Position numbers and translations under genes: made by a program
Source: Parasutterella excrementihominis YIT 11859
GTDB lineage: Bacteria > Pseudomonadota > Gammaproteobacteria > Burkholderiales > Burkholderiaceae_F
Assembly (NCBI RefSeq): GCF_000205025.1
Contig: NZ_GL883696.1
Location: 1-37,535, forward strand
Direction of reading: 5' to 3'
Length of the DNA: 37,535 nucleotides
Shown: in pieces, positions 8,589 to 15,697 of the stretch
Numbering within the stretch: position 1 is the first letter of the stretch
How the letters are laid out: each line of letters begins with the position of its first letter
Notes under the pieces: generated by a model
The model's database searches: none
Seen by the model: the letters and a program-made list of their open reading frames with translations, nothing else
What the model was told of the DNA's origin: nothing

Positions 8589-8616
8589 GGGGGGCCGAGG
8601 GCCTCCCTTAATTTTT
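8589..8616 (+). terminator. Rho-independent terminator of the SLC13 transporter
   Basis: GGGGGGCC (8589-8596) pairs with GGCCTCCC (8600-8607), one G-U pair, loop GAG, followed by TTAATTTTT. It lies 18 bases after the stop. Confidence 0.8.
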
Positions 8617-8649
8617 GTTGCAAAGCCACCGCCATCGGCCGAATGAGGT

Positions 8650-8667
8650 ACAACCGTTTGTTAAAAT
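8650..8667 (+). promoter_or_regulatory. Possible LacI/PurR-type operator with adjoining -10 for the ABC operon
   Basis: ACAACCGTTTGT (8650-8661) is an imperfect palindrome around a central CG. It matches 9 of 12 core positions of the enterobacterial PurR box (GCAAACGTTTGC). TAAAAT (8662-8667) directly beside it could be the -10 element, 25 bases before the ATG. If the importer carries nucleosides, purine control would make sense. The evidence is only motif resemblance. Confidence 0.3.
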
Positions 8668-8691
8668 ACGGCCTTCGATCAGGGCTTCCAA

Positions 8692-10191
8692 ATGATTCCA
8701 AGACTTAAATTGGTAAACGTCACCAAGCGATACGGGTCAACCGTTGCGAATGACGCAATATCGCTTGAGGTAATGCCGGGGGAAATTTTGTCCGTGCTCG
8801 GAGAAAACGGAGCAGGCAAAAGTACCCTGATGAAGATTATCTTCGGATCTGTCACGCCCGATGAGGGCGAGATTTATTTTGACGGACGAAAAGTTAATAT
8901 CTCGTCTCCTGCGGACGCGCGCGAACTCGGAATCGCGATGGTGTTTCAGCACTTTGTCTTGTTTGAGACACTGACTGCTAAAGAAAATATTCTTTTGGGA
9001 ATGCCTGAAGGCACAGATCCTAAAGAATTAGAAAAAGAGATTATTGAAAAAAGCCGCCATTACGGCATCGAAGTTGATCCGAACGCGATTGTTAATGATC
9101 TCTCCATGGGCGAGCGGCAAAGAGTGGAAATTCTCCGCGCGCTATTAACCAATCCGAAGCTTTTGATTCTTGATGAACCGACCTCGGTTCTTTCTCCTCT
9201 CGCGCTACAGGCCCTCTTTAAAACCCTGCGCCAGCTGTCTTCCGAAGGCGTTTCCATCATCTTCATTACGCATAAGCTCAATGAAATTCGTGAACTTTCC
9301 AAACACTGTACGGTGATTCGCAGCGGTGAGGTGGCAGCCAACATCAATCCTCAGGAAATGACCGAGCAGGAGCTCGCCAAGCTTATGATCGGCAGCGACC
9401 TTCCTGAAATCATGCCTCGACCGGAAATCAAACCGCATCCCGGTTTGGAAGTCTGTTTCCAAGGTGAAGAGGTTGGCTTTAAGAGCCGCTACCCGCTCTA
9501 CGGCAAGATTAACGTTCCCTGCGGCCGAATCGTCGGCGTGGCCGGTATCTCCGGAAACGGCCAGGCAGAGCTTATGAAGGCAATCAGCGGCGAAGTACTG
9601 CTGCCCAAAAACTGTATTTCTATCGTCGGCTCTTTTGCCGGAGACCTTCGCGTTAAACACAGACGCGCTTTAGGTCTGCGCTATGTGCCCGAACAGCGCT
9701 TGGGTGAAGCGACTGTTCCGGAAATGTCCTTGGAAAGCAACACGCTGCTGACCAGTAATTTGTTCTTAGCCAAAGGTTTTATGCGCAACAAGATGATCGC
9801 GCGCTTTACGCGTTCGATTATTGAAAAATTCCATGTCCGCTGCGGCGGTCCCAAAGCTCCGGCTGAAAGCCTTTCCGGCGGAAATCTGCAGAAATTTATT
9901 GTGGGTCGAGAGCTGCTTCATAACCCGAAGGTGATGGTTTTGAATCAGCCGACTTGGGGTGTGGACGCGGGCGCCGCAACGCTTATCCGCAATGCCTTAA
10001 TCCGTCAGAGGAGCGGCGGGAGCGCGATTTTAGTGGTCAGTGAAGAACTCGACGAACTGTTTGAAATTTGTGATGAATTGGTTGTGATGAGCGAAGGCAA
10101 AATTTCTCCTCAAGTCAAAACAAAAGATGTCAGCGTTGAAGAGATCGGTCGATGGATGTCCGGCCTTTGGCCTGAAGCGAAGGAGCAGTGA
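8692..10191 (+). CDS. BMP-type (nucleoside/purine) ABC transporter, tandem ATP-binding protein
   Basis: 499 aa with two nucleotide-binding domains in one chain, as in sugar and nucleoside importers (YufO/NupA, RbsA-like). NBD1 has Walker A GENGAGKST (about 37-45), signature LSMGERQRVEI and Walker B LLILDEPTSVL. NBD2 is degenerate in the way typical of the family: Walker A replaced by GISGNGQAE, signature LSGGNLQKF, and Walker B VMVLNQPTWGVD with Gln in place of the catalytic Glu. One active ATPase site is therefore expected, from the NBD1 Walker A. It is the first gene of a four-gene operon, and its end overlaps the next gene by 4 bases (ATGA). It supplies energy to the two following permeases. 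Confidence 0.95.
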   Translation: MIPRLKLVNVTKRYGSTVANDAISLEVMPGEILSVLGENGAGKSTLMKIIFGSVTPDEGEIYFDGRKVNISSPADARELGIAMVFQHFVLFETLTAKENILLGMPEGTDPKELEKEIIEKSRHYGIEVDPNAIVNDLSMGERQRVEILRALLTNPKLLILDEPTSVLSPLALQALFKTLRQLSSEGVSIIFITHKLNEIRELSKHCTVIRSGEVAANINPQEMTEQELAKLMIGSDLPEIMPRPEIKPHPGLEVCFQGEEVGFKSRYPLYGKINVPCGRIVGVAGISGNGQAELMKAISGEVLLPKNCISIVGSFAGDLRVKHRRALGLRYVPEQRLGEATVPEMSLESNTLLTSNLFLAKGFMRNKMIARFTRSIIEKFHVRCGGPKAPAESLSGGNLQKFIVGRELLHNPKVMVLNQPTWGVDAGAATLIRNALIRQRSGGSAILVVSEELDELFEICDELVVMSEGKISPQVKTKDVSVEEIGRWMSGLWPEAKEQ

Positions 10192-11279
10192 TGAATTTTC
10201 CTTTAGCACTCTATAACCGCCAGCGTCCGAGCCGCTTTCTTTCTGCGGCGTCTCCGTTTATTGCGGTTCTCTTGACGCTTTTGATCGGATGCTTGATTTT
10301 TGCCGGGATGGGCAAAGATCCGATGCATTCCATGTACGTGTTTATTGTCGAGCCTTTGCTCACACTGCGGGGCTGGGGAGAGTTAGGCGTAAAAATGACG
10401 CCGCTCATTCTCTGTGCATTGGGCCTATTGGTTTGCTACCGAGCAAACGTGTGGAACATCGGTGCGGAAGGCCAATTAATTGTTGGCGCGCTTGCCGGCG
10501 GCGTGGTTGCATTGCAGGCTAGCCCCGAAGCCTCTCAGCTCTACATGATTTGGGTCATCCTGGCTGCGATGGTCGGCGGTGCGTTATACGCCGGCATCGT
10601 GGCCTGGCTCAAAGACAAATGCAATGCCAATGAAATCTTAGTTTCTCTGATGCTCGTCTATATTGCCGAGCTTTTCCTTTCCTGGGCGGTTCAGTCCCCG
10701 CTGCGAGATCCTCAGGGCTTGGGATTCCCGCAAAGTCCGATGTTTGAGATGGCAGCCACGCTCCCGATCATGATTCCGGGTACCCGAATGCACTGGGGTG
10801 GGGCTCTCGTTTGCTTTGCCTTGTTCGGCATCTGGCTCATCATGTCGAAGATGTTTATCGGTTTCCAGGTGCGCGTTTCCGGCATGGCGCCTAAGGCAGC
10901 TGCTTACGCGGGCTTCTCCAATCGAGCCATTATTTATTTTGTGTTGCTTCTTTCCGGTGCTTTAGCCGGATTGGCCGGTGTGATCGAAATCTGCGGTCCG
11001 ATCGGACAGCTCACGCCCAAGATCTCCCCGGGATACGGCTTTGCCGCGATTATTGTGGCTTTTGTGGGGCGCTTAAAACCACTCGGAACCATTCCTGCAG
11101 CTTTCATCATGGCGCTCTTTTACCTCGGCGGTGAACTAGCCCAGTCCAGACTCGGAACGCCGGCTGCTTTGACGGGTGTGTTCCAAGGTCTCTTGCTCTT
11201 CTGCATCATGGCTTGTGATTCTCTGATTTTCTGCAAATTAAAGTGGGTCGGATTTAATTCCGCGAAGGGGGCCGCATGA
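10188..11279 (+). CDS. ABC transporter permease, BMP/nucleoside type, subunit 1
   Basis: 363 aa, BPD_transp_2 family (YufP/NupB-like), with about 8-10 hydrophobic helices. Family landmarks are TPLILCALGLLVCYRANVWNIGAEGQLIVGALAGG near residue 70-105, the cytoplasmic coupling loop GFQVRVSGMAPKAAAYAGF, and GYGFAAIIVAFVGRLKPLGTIPAAFIMA. It starts inside the ATPase stop codon and its own stop overlaps the next permease by 4 bases, so the three are translationally coupled. It would form the inner-membrane channel together with the next gene product. Confidence 0.94.
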   Translation: MMNFPLALYNRQRPSRFLSAASPFIAVLLTLLIGCLIFAGMGKDPMHSMYVFIVEPLLTLRGWGELGVKMTPLILCALGLLVCYRANVWNIGAEGQLIVGALAGGVVALQASPEASQLYMIWVILAAMVGGALYAGIVAWLKDKCNANEILVSLMLVYIAELFLSWAVQSPLRDPQGLGFPQSPMFEMAATLPIMIPGTRMHWGGALVCFALFGIWLIMSKMFIGFQVRVSGMAPKAAAYAGFSNRAIIYFVLLLSGALAGLAGVIEICGPIGQLTPKISPGYGFAAIIVAFVGRLKPLGTIPAAFIMALFYLGGELAQSRLGTPAALTGVFQGLLLFCIMACDSLIFCKLKWVGFNSAKGAA

Positions 11280-12193
11280 GTGTTGCAGCTTCTTTAATTG
11301 CCACGACGATGAATGCAAGCACGCCGCTGCTGCTTGCAGCGCTGGGAATTTTGGTTGCCGAACGCTCCGGCGTCCTGAACTTAGGCGTCGAAGGCATCAT
11401 GCTGATGGCGGCCATCGCAGGCTACATGGCAACGGTTGAGACCGGAAGTTTTGCGGTCGGATTTATTGCTGCCGTTGCAGTGGGTATTTTGTTTGCATTG
11501 TTCTTTGCCATTTTCGCTGTGGGCTTAAGGGCCAATCAGCAGGCATCCGGCTTGGGTGTAGCGATTTTCGGCGGCGGCTTATCCGCCTACATCGGCATTC
11601 CTTATCAAGGCGCCGTGCTCCCTGAAAGAGCGGCTGACGGCATTCCGTTCTTAGACCAGATCCCTTTCCTCGGACAAGCTTTTTTCAGCCAGCATTGGAT
11701 CGTTTATTTGTCCTTGCTCATGATTCCGGCTGTTTGGTATTTCTTGTTCAGAACCAGGCCCGGGCTGGTGGTGAGGGCCGTCGGAGAATCGCCGTTTTCA
11801 GCAAACGCTTTGGGATACTCGGTTCCGATGATTCGATGCGCGACGCTGGCTTTCAGCGGAGCCTGTATCGGGCTTTCCGGCGCTTATTTGTCGCTCATCT
11901 ATACACCCTTATGGGTGGAAGGCATGATTGCCGGCAGAGGCTGGATTGCGCTGGCGCTGGTGACCTTCGGTACTTGGCGTCCGTTCAGAGTGTTCTTAGG
12001 CGCGTACTTGTTCGGCGGCATGACCATGCTGCAGATGAATCTTCAGAGTATCGGAATTTCCGTTCCGACTCAGTTTATTTCCATGGCGCCTTATGCGGCG
12101 ACGATTATCGTTTTGGCGCTGATTTCGAGAAATCCGACTTGGATTCGTCTGAACATGCCGGCTTCTCTCGGAAAGCCGTTTAACCCGCATTGA
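11276..12193 (+). CDS. ABC transporter permease, BMP/nucleoside type, subunit 2
   Basis: 305 aa, the second BPD_transp_2 permease (YufQ/NupC-like), usually shorter than subunit 1. It carries STPLLLAALGILVAERSGVLNLGVEGIMLMAA, the coupling loop RPGLVVRAVGESPFSANALGYSV, and GRGWIALALVTFGTWRPFRVFLGAYLFGG. The start ATG overlaps the stop of subunit 1. The gap to the binding-protein gene is 37 bases and contains a strong ribosome-binding site, consistent with higher translation of the binding protein. Confidence 0.94.
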   Translation: MSVAASLIATTMNASTPLLLAALGILVAERSGVLNLGVEGIMLMAAIAGYMATVETGSFAVGFIAAVAVGILFALFFAIFAVGLRANQQASGLGVAIFGGGLSAYIGIPYQGAVLPERAADGIPFLDQIPFLGQAFFSQHWIVYLSLLMIPAVWYFLFRTRPGLVVRAVGESPFSANALGYSVPMIRCATLAFSGACIGLSGAYLSLIYTPLWVEGMIAGRGWIALALVTFGTWRPFRVFLGAYLFGGMTMLQMNLQSIGISVPTQFISMAPYAATIIVLALISRNPTWIRLNMPASLGKPFNPH

Positions 12194-12230
12194 TGATTTT
12201 TTGTTTACCTTTCTTTAAAGGAGAAAGACA

Positions 12231-13379
12231 GTGAAGATGTCTTTAAAACTGGTTGCAGCTGCGGCTGCTGTTGCTTCCGCTTTTGCTTTGAGCGCCTGCG
12301 GAGACAAAAAAGAGGCTGCCCCGGCTAAACCGGCAACACCGGCAGCTCCTGCCGCTCAGTCCAAGGCAGCTGAACCCCTGAAAGTCGGTTTTGTGTATGT
12401 GGCTCCGATTGCGGACGTTGGCTATACAAAACAACATGACATCGGCCGTATCTACGCTATTGATAAGGTAGGTAAAGATAAAGTCACGACGACATTCGTG
12501 GAGAATGTTCCTGAAACTGCTGACGCAGAACGAGTTATTCGTCAGATGGTTGCCGACGGCAACAAGCTGATTTTCGGAACCAGCTTCGGCTACATGAACT
12601 ACATGCAGAAGCTTGCTAAAGAATACCCGGATGTGAAATTCGAGCATGCCACCGGTTACAAGACTGCGCCCAACATGACGAATTACAACATTCGCTTCTA
12701 CGAAGGCCGCTATCTGGCCGGTATGCTTGCCGGCGGTGCAACTAAGAGCAACATCATCGGTTATGTCGCTCCGTTCCCGATTCCTGAAGTTCTGCAGGGT
12801 ATCAACGCCTTTACATTGGGTGCCAAATCCGTTAATCCGAATATTCAGGTAAAGGTGATTTGGACCAACGCTTGGTACGATCCTCCCAAAGACACCGACT
12901 CTGCCAAGACTCTGTTGGGTCAAGGGGCGGACATTCTCACTCAGCACACCAATACCAGTGCTGTAGCGAGTGCTGCTGAAGCTGCAGGAAAAATGGTTAT
13001 TCCGTACAACAGCGACATGAAGTCTGTTGCTCCGAATGCCCAGATTGCTGCTCTTGTGCTGAATTGGGGACCGTACTACGCCAAAAAGATCCAGCAGATG
13101 ATCGACGGCAAGTGGGATCCGACACCGGTTTGGATGCACTACAAAGACGGCGCAATGTCTCTTGAAGGAGTTCGCACCGATAAGATTCCTGCCGATATCG
13201 TGAAGAAGATGGAAGAAGTGAAGGCCAAGATCGAGAGCGGTGAATTCCATCCGTTTACGGGTCCGATCAAGACCAACGACGGCAAAGAAGCTGCTAAGGC
13301 AGGCGAAGTTCTGAAGGATGACCAGCTTCAGACGATGAATTACTATGTTGACGGTGTGATCGGAAAGGTTCCCAACTAA
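12231..13379 (+). CDS. BMP-family substrate-binding lipoprotein (nucleoside/purine type)
   Basis: 382 aa. It has a lipoprotein signal with lipobox LSAC (Cys at about residue 23) and an Ala/Pro-rich linker (KPATPAAPAAQ). The BMP/PnrA-like periplasmic domain opens VGFVYVAPIADVGYTKQHDIGR and contains the NFGTSFGYMNY-like element IFGTSFGYMNYMQKLA and the hinge FYEGRYLAGMLAGGATKSNIIGYVAP. GTG is the likely start: AGGAG ends seven bases before it, while the in-frame ATG two codons later is 13 bases away. In this family the ligands are nucleosides, purines or (RfuA) riboflavin; the neighbouring ATPase and permeases match the nucleoside group best. It is last in the operon and is followed by a terminator. 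Confidence 0.92.
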   Translation: MKMSLKLVAAAAAVASAFALSACGDKKEAAPAKPATPAAPAAQSKAAEPLKVGFVYVAPIADVGYTKQHDIGRIYAIDKVGKDKVTTTFVENVPETADAERVIRQMVADGNKLIFGTSFGYMNYMQKLAKEYPDVKFEHATGYKTAPNMTNYNIRFYEGRYLAGMLAGGATKSNIIGYVAPFPIPEVLQGINAFTLGAKSVNPNIQVKVIWTNAWYDPPKDTDSAKTLLGQGADILTQHTNTSAVASAAEAAGKMVIPYNSDMKSVAPNAQIAALVLNWGPYYAKKIQQMIDGKWDPTPVWMHYKDGAMSLEGVRTDKIPADIVKKMEEVKAKIESGEFHPFTGPIKTNDGKEAAKAGEVLKDDQLQTMNYYVDGVIGKVPN

Positions 13380-13403
13380 TCTGATTCGACGTTAATTCAA
13401 GCG

Positions 13404-13437
13404 AAGGCTCGGCATTTTGTCGAGCCTTTGTGATTTT
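13404..13437 (+). terminator. Terminator of the ABC importer operon
   Basis: AAGGCTCG (13404-13411) pairs with CGAGCCTT (13421-13428), then TGTGATTTT. The U-tract is interrupted, so efficiency is uncertain. Confidence 0.65.
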
Positions 13438-13451
13438 CAAGACTGTGAAAG

Positions 13452-13465
13452 TTGTGGTCTTTTTC
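13452..13465 (-). repeat. GAAAAAGACCACAA motif, copy 1
   Basis: The plus strand reads TTGTGGTCTTTTTC. It lies between the convergent importer operon and the S24 gene, 20 bases past the S24 stop. It is one of six copies of this 12-14-base word between 13.45 and 15.25 kb; none was seen elsewhere in the window. Confidence 0.75.
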
Positions 13466-13485
13466 TCATAGAAAAGCGCGGGGTG

Positions 13486-14007
13486 CTATTTTGGCTCGCT
13501 TAACACATAGACGACTATGCCGGAATGAGCCAGCTCCGCCCCTCTCGGGAGAATAAAATCCGTCAAACCGGAATCCGAGCTTTCTGGAACCAGTCGAAAA
13601 CCTCTCTCGGAAGCAGTAAATCTTCGAAGTGTTTTTTTTCCTGCGTATTCAAGAAGAACGATATTGCCGACCTGGGCTTTTGCTTTCTTTCTTAGAAAAA
13701 GAACGGTTCCCTCATGAATTCCGGCTCGATCCATCGAATTATCCGGTGCCTTTTCCACAGAAATCTCTTCCGCCGGGATAGGGAGCGAATTGAACAATTC
13801 ATCTGCAACTTTGGTCGGAGAAGGTTTAGTCGTGGCAGCGATCTGCGAACGAATCCAGGAAGAGCCTCCTAATCTTTTTAATTGAATTAAAAGATCCTCA
13901 GTCAGAATGACGGTCGTTGTTTTTGCGCCGATAAGAGGCTTGCGGCCTGCACCAGGACGTGCACCGCCTTTTTTCTTTAAAGGCGCTTTATTTTCACTAT
14001 CGGTCAT
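13486..14007 (-). CDS. S24-family (LexA/UmuD-like) peptidase with basic GARPGAGRKP N-terminus
   Basis: 173 aa. The C-terminal half (about 85-173) is a LexA/UmuD-type Ser-Lys peptidase fold. The nucleophile Ser is in APDNSMDRAGIHEGT, the general-base Lys in EYAGKKTLRRF, and the closing strand is SGIVVYVLSEP. The N-terminal half is unlike LexA. It begins with a Lys/Gly/Arg-rich GGARPGAGRKP segment, seen in small DNA-binding phage and plasmid proteins, then a short region (TVILTEDLLIQLKRLGGSSWIRSQIAA) that could form a ribbon-helix-helix. No Ala-Gly or Cys-Gly self-cleavage pair is visible in the linker (residues about 60-88). No umuC is nearby. It is divergent from the ADP-ribosylglycohydrolase gene, with a motif copy between them. 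A repressor role is inferred. No clear ribosome-binding site precedes the ATG. Confidence 0.8.
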   Translation of the reverse strand: MTDSENKAPLKKKGGARPGAGRKPLIGAKTTTVILTEDLLIQLKRLGGSSWIRSQIAATTKPSPTKVADELFNSLPIPAEEISVEKAPDNSMDRAGIHEGTVLFLRKKAKAQVGNIVLLEYAGKKTLRRFTASERGFRLVPESSDSGLTDFILPRGAELAHSGIVVYVLSEPK

Positions 14008-14109
14008 AAAAATAATTCAACAAAAATACAGTGAACGCTGTCTGCGACAAACGATTTCGCGATACAGGATAGGCTATTTCAAGAATCAACGTTGTAAAAG
14101 ACTAAGATA

Positions 14110-14150
14110 TTTGTGGAAGCGATCGAAAATATGTGAAAAAGACCACAAAT
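14110..14150 (+). promoter_or_regulatory. Candidate operator: TTTGTGG ... TGTGAAAAAGACCACAAA (motif copy 2)
   Basis: Between the divergent S24 and ADP-ribosylglycohydrolase genes, TGTGAAAAAGACCACA (14132-14147) has dyad ends TGTG/CACA. TTTGTGG (14110-14116) mirrors CCACAAA (14143-14149) across 26 bases. The site ends 26 bases before the glycohydrolase ATG, in a position to control either gene. The binding protein is unknown; the S24 protein is the obvious candidate. Confidence 0.55.
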
Positions 14151-14175
14151 TAGGTTTTCAAAAGGCGGATCAAAA

Positions 14176-15078
14176 ATGGGGAAATTTTTAAGAAATGCTT
14201 TGTTCGGGATAGCGGTTGGAGATGCTTTAGGTGTTCCCCATGAGAAAAAACCAAGAGGGTCTTTCAAGTGTTTGGGTTGGGATTACACACCGGAACCGGA
14301 TCGAAAAAGAACGTGGTCGGACGACACCGCTCTGACGCTCGCCGAACTCGACAGTCTCGGAACCCTAAAGAGGGTGGATTTTGACGCCATCATGCAGAAC
14401 TTCATGGAATGGTTCTTGATGGGAAAATTTTCCTGCACCGGGCGCTGTTTCGGTGCGGGAAAGAGTACGGTGCATGCCATCAAGAACTATTGCTATGGAA
14501 AGAAGGCGATTGACTGCGGCTCTAAGGACATTATGTCTAACGGAAACGGTGCTCTGATGAGAATCATGCCGTTTTGCCTTTTGAGAGAGGAATATCGCAA
14601 AACCTTTAATTTCGATGATGCCGTTGGTATGACGCACCGGCATCCAATAAATCTTGTTGCCTGCTGCTTTTTTGATGTGTTGGTCAACGCGATTGTTCGC
14701 GGGTCGGATCTAAAGACTGCTTACGAAACGGCAGAGAAATCGTTGTCCCAAGAGGAAAAAGAATTAATTCAGATGCCGTCCTTTGGACTTTTAAGTGAGC
14801 GCCCTGAAAGTGAAATTAAATCCGGCCGCTTTGTGCTGGATACTTTGTGGGCCGCCATTTGGTGTGTGGAAAAGACCACAAATTATCGATATGCGGTCTT
14901 GAAAGCCGTTGATCTTGGAGACGATTCCGACACAACGGCCTCGGTTGCCGGAGGCATTGCCGGGTTAATTTATGGGATCGGGGGAGAAAAAGGCGTTCCA
15001 AGCAATTGGATAGAGCAGTTGGCTTGCCGGAATTGGCTGGAGGATGCAGCAGAAAAGACGGCGGAAATGACTTGTTAA
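14176..15078 (+). CDS. ADP-ribosylglycohydrolase (DraG/ARH family)
   Basis: 300 aa, the usual size. It removes ADP-ribose from modified proteins, nucleic acids or small molecules using two metal ions. Family landmarks are GIAVGDALGVPHE near the N-terminus, the metal-binding TWSDDTALTLAELD (about 46-59), SNGNGALMRIMPF (about 121-133), the helix with MTHRHP, and the second metal motif LGDDSDTTASVAGGIAGLIYG (about 250-270). All acidic ligands are present, so it should be active. GGCGGAT precedes the ATG. Motif copies flank the gene on both sides and one lies inside it (14865-14885). Possible roles are reversal of a toxin's ADP-ribosylation, reversal of regulatory modification as with DraG, or recycling of NAD products. 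No ADP-ribosyltransferase is seen in the window. Confidence 0.93.
   Translation: MGKFLRNALFGIAVGDALGVPHEKKPRGSFKCLGWDYTPEPDRKRTWSDDTALTLAELDSLGTLKRVDFDAIMQNFMEWFLMGKFSCTGRCFGAGKSTVHAIKNYCYGKKAIDCGSKDIMSNGNGALMRIMPFCLLREEYRKTFNFDDAVGMTHRHPINLVACCFFDVLVNAIVRGSDLKTAYETAEKSLSQEEKELIQMPSFGLLSERPESEIKSGRFVLDTLWAAIWCVEKTTNYRYAVLKAVDLGDDSDTTASVAGGIAGLIYGIGGEKGVPSNWIEQLACRNWLEDAAEKTAEMTC
14844..14885 (+). repeat. Motif copy 3, inside the ADP-ribosylglycohydrolase gene
   Basis: The 21 bases 14865-14885 match 14132-14152 at 20 positions. As in copy 2, TTTGTGG (14844-14850) lies upstream as the mirror of CCACAAA (14876-14882), here across 25 bases. The segment is coding, so its presence as an almost exact copy of the intergenic site is unlikely to be due to codon choice alone. 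Confidence 0.65.
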
Positions 15079-15106
15079 GGTACGGCAAATCAGCTAAAAA
15101 TATATA

Positions 15107-15120
15107 GAAAAGACCACAAA
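15107..15120 (+). repeat. Motif copy 4
   Basis: GAAAAGACCACAAA, starting 29 bases after the glycohydrolase stop. It has no TTTGTGG partner at the spacing seen in copies 2 and 3. Confidence 0.7.
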
Positions 15121-15159
15121 ATTGAAGACTGCTGCCTTGGTAGCTTCGGGTGTCTGAAG

Positions 15160-15202
15160 TTTGGCGGAGAAATGATTAGATCCACAGCGGCAGTCCGCCA
15201 AA
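15160..15202. repeat. Nine-base inverted repeat TTTGGCGGA ... TCCGCCAAA
   Basis: The arms are 15160-15168 and 15194-15202, spacer 25. A second pair, GACTGC (15126-15131) with GCAGTC (15190-15195), overlaps it. Together with the flanking motif copies this makes 15107-15266 unusually palindromic. Confidence 0.6.
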
Positions 15203-15207
15203 TATGA

Positions 15208-15248
15208 GAAAAAGACCACAATCCTGAACAGAATTTGTGGTCTTTTTC
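15208..15248 (-). terminator. Motif copies 5 and 6 as an inverted pair; probable terminator of the IHF-like gene
   Basis: GAAAAAGACCACAA (15208-15221) and TTGTGGTCTTTTTC (15235-15248) form a 14-bp perfect hairpin with a 13-base loop. It lies 39 bases beyond the stop of the minus-strand IHF-like gene. Read on either strand, the descending arm ends in GGTCUUUUUC, so it could act as a bidirectional terminator. A smaller hairpin, CGGAAA-GAG-TTTCCG (15252-15266), lies between it and the gene. Confidence 0.6.
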
Positions 15249-15286
15249 ACACGGAAAGAGTTTCCGCGAATGAGTAAGCTCAGATC

Positions 15287-15697
15287 TTATCTGGCGCCGC
15301 TGGCCTGAAGAGCAATAGCGGCATGCTTACGGCCTTCGACAACTTCTTTACGAAGCTGACCGCTCGGGTGGAAGGAAACTACCTGGCGGGCCTTAATAAT
15401 GGCGGATTCGCCGGACTTAGGGTTACGTCCCGGACGCTCGCTTTTCTGCTTGATGGAAAAAACACCGAAGTTGGAAAGCTTTAGTTCTTCGCCGCGAACG
15501 AGGCATTCAAGTGCTTCATCGAAGAAAAGATCCACGATTTCCTTGCAGAAACGTTTAGGGAGCCCAAACTGTTCATAGATAACATCGGCAAGATGACTTT
15601 TGGTCAGCGTATCGCCTTCCTTGAGCAGGGTGCCAAGGACGAGAGCGGTCTCATCCTTCTGCTGTTCTTTGACAGCCTGTTTAGGTAAGTCTTCCAT
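15287..15697 (-). CDS. IHF-alpha-like (HU/IHF family) DNA-bending protein with N- and C-terminal extensions
   Basis: 136 aa against about 100 for IHF-alpha. The HU/IHF fold runs from about residue 30 (LTKSHLADVIYEQFGLPKRFCKEIVDLFFDEAL) through LKLSNFGVFSIKQKSERPGRNPKSGE, with the intercalating Pro-containing beta-arm RPGRNPKSGE, to ARQVVSFHPSGQLRKEVV. PGRNP and the helix pattern resemble IHF-alpha more than HU. About 25 acidic/Lys-rich residues are added at the front and about 16 at the end. The normal chromosomal place of ihfA beside pheT is not seen here, so this may be a paralog dedicated to the neighbouring motif array (inference). No ribosome-binding site is obvious. Confidence 0.85.
   Translation of the reverse strand: MEDLPKQAVKEQQKDETALVLGTLLKEGDTLTKSHLADVIYEQFGLPKRFCKEIVDLFFDEALECLVRGEELKLSNFGVFSIKQKSERPGRNPKSGESAIIKARQVVSFHPSGQLRKEVVEGRKHAAIALQASGAR

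Noticed and set aside
9205-9660. 151-codon frame opposite the ABC ATPase
   Set aside because: Antisense shadow of a well-conserved gene; no start signals.
12243-13250. Long 335-codon frame opposite the BMP lipoprotein gene
   Set aside because: It lies fully antisense to a clear lipoprotein gene with strong codon bias; its His/Val/Arg-rich translation is typical of a shadow frame.
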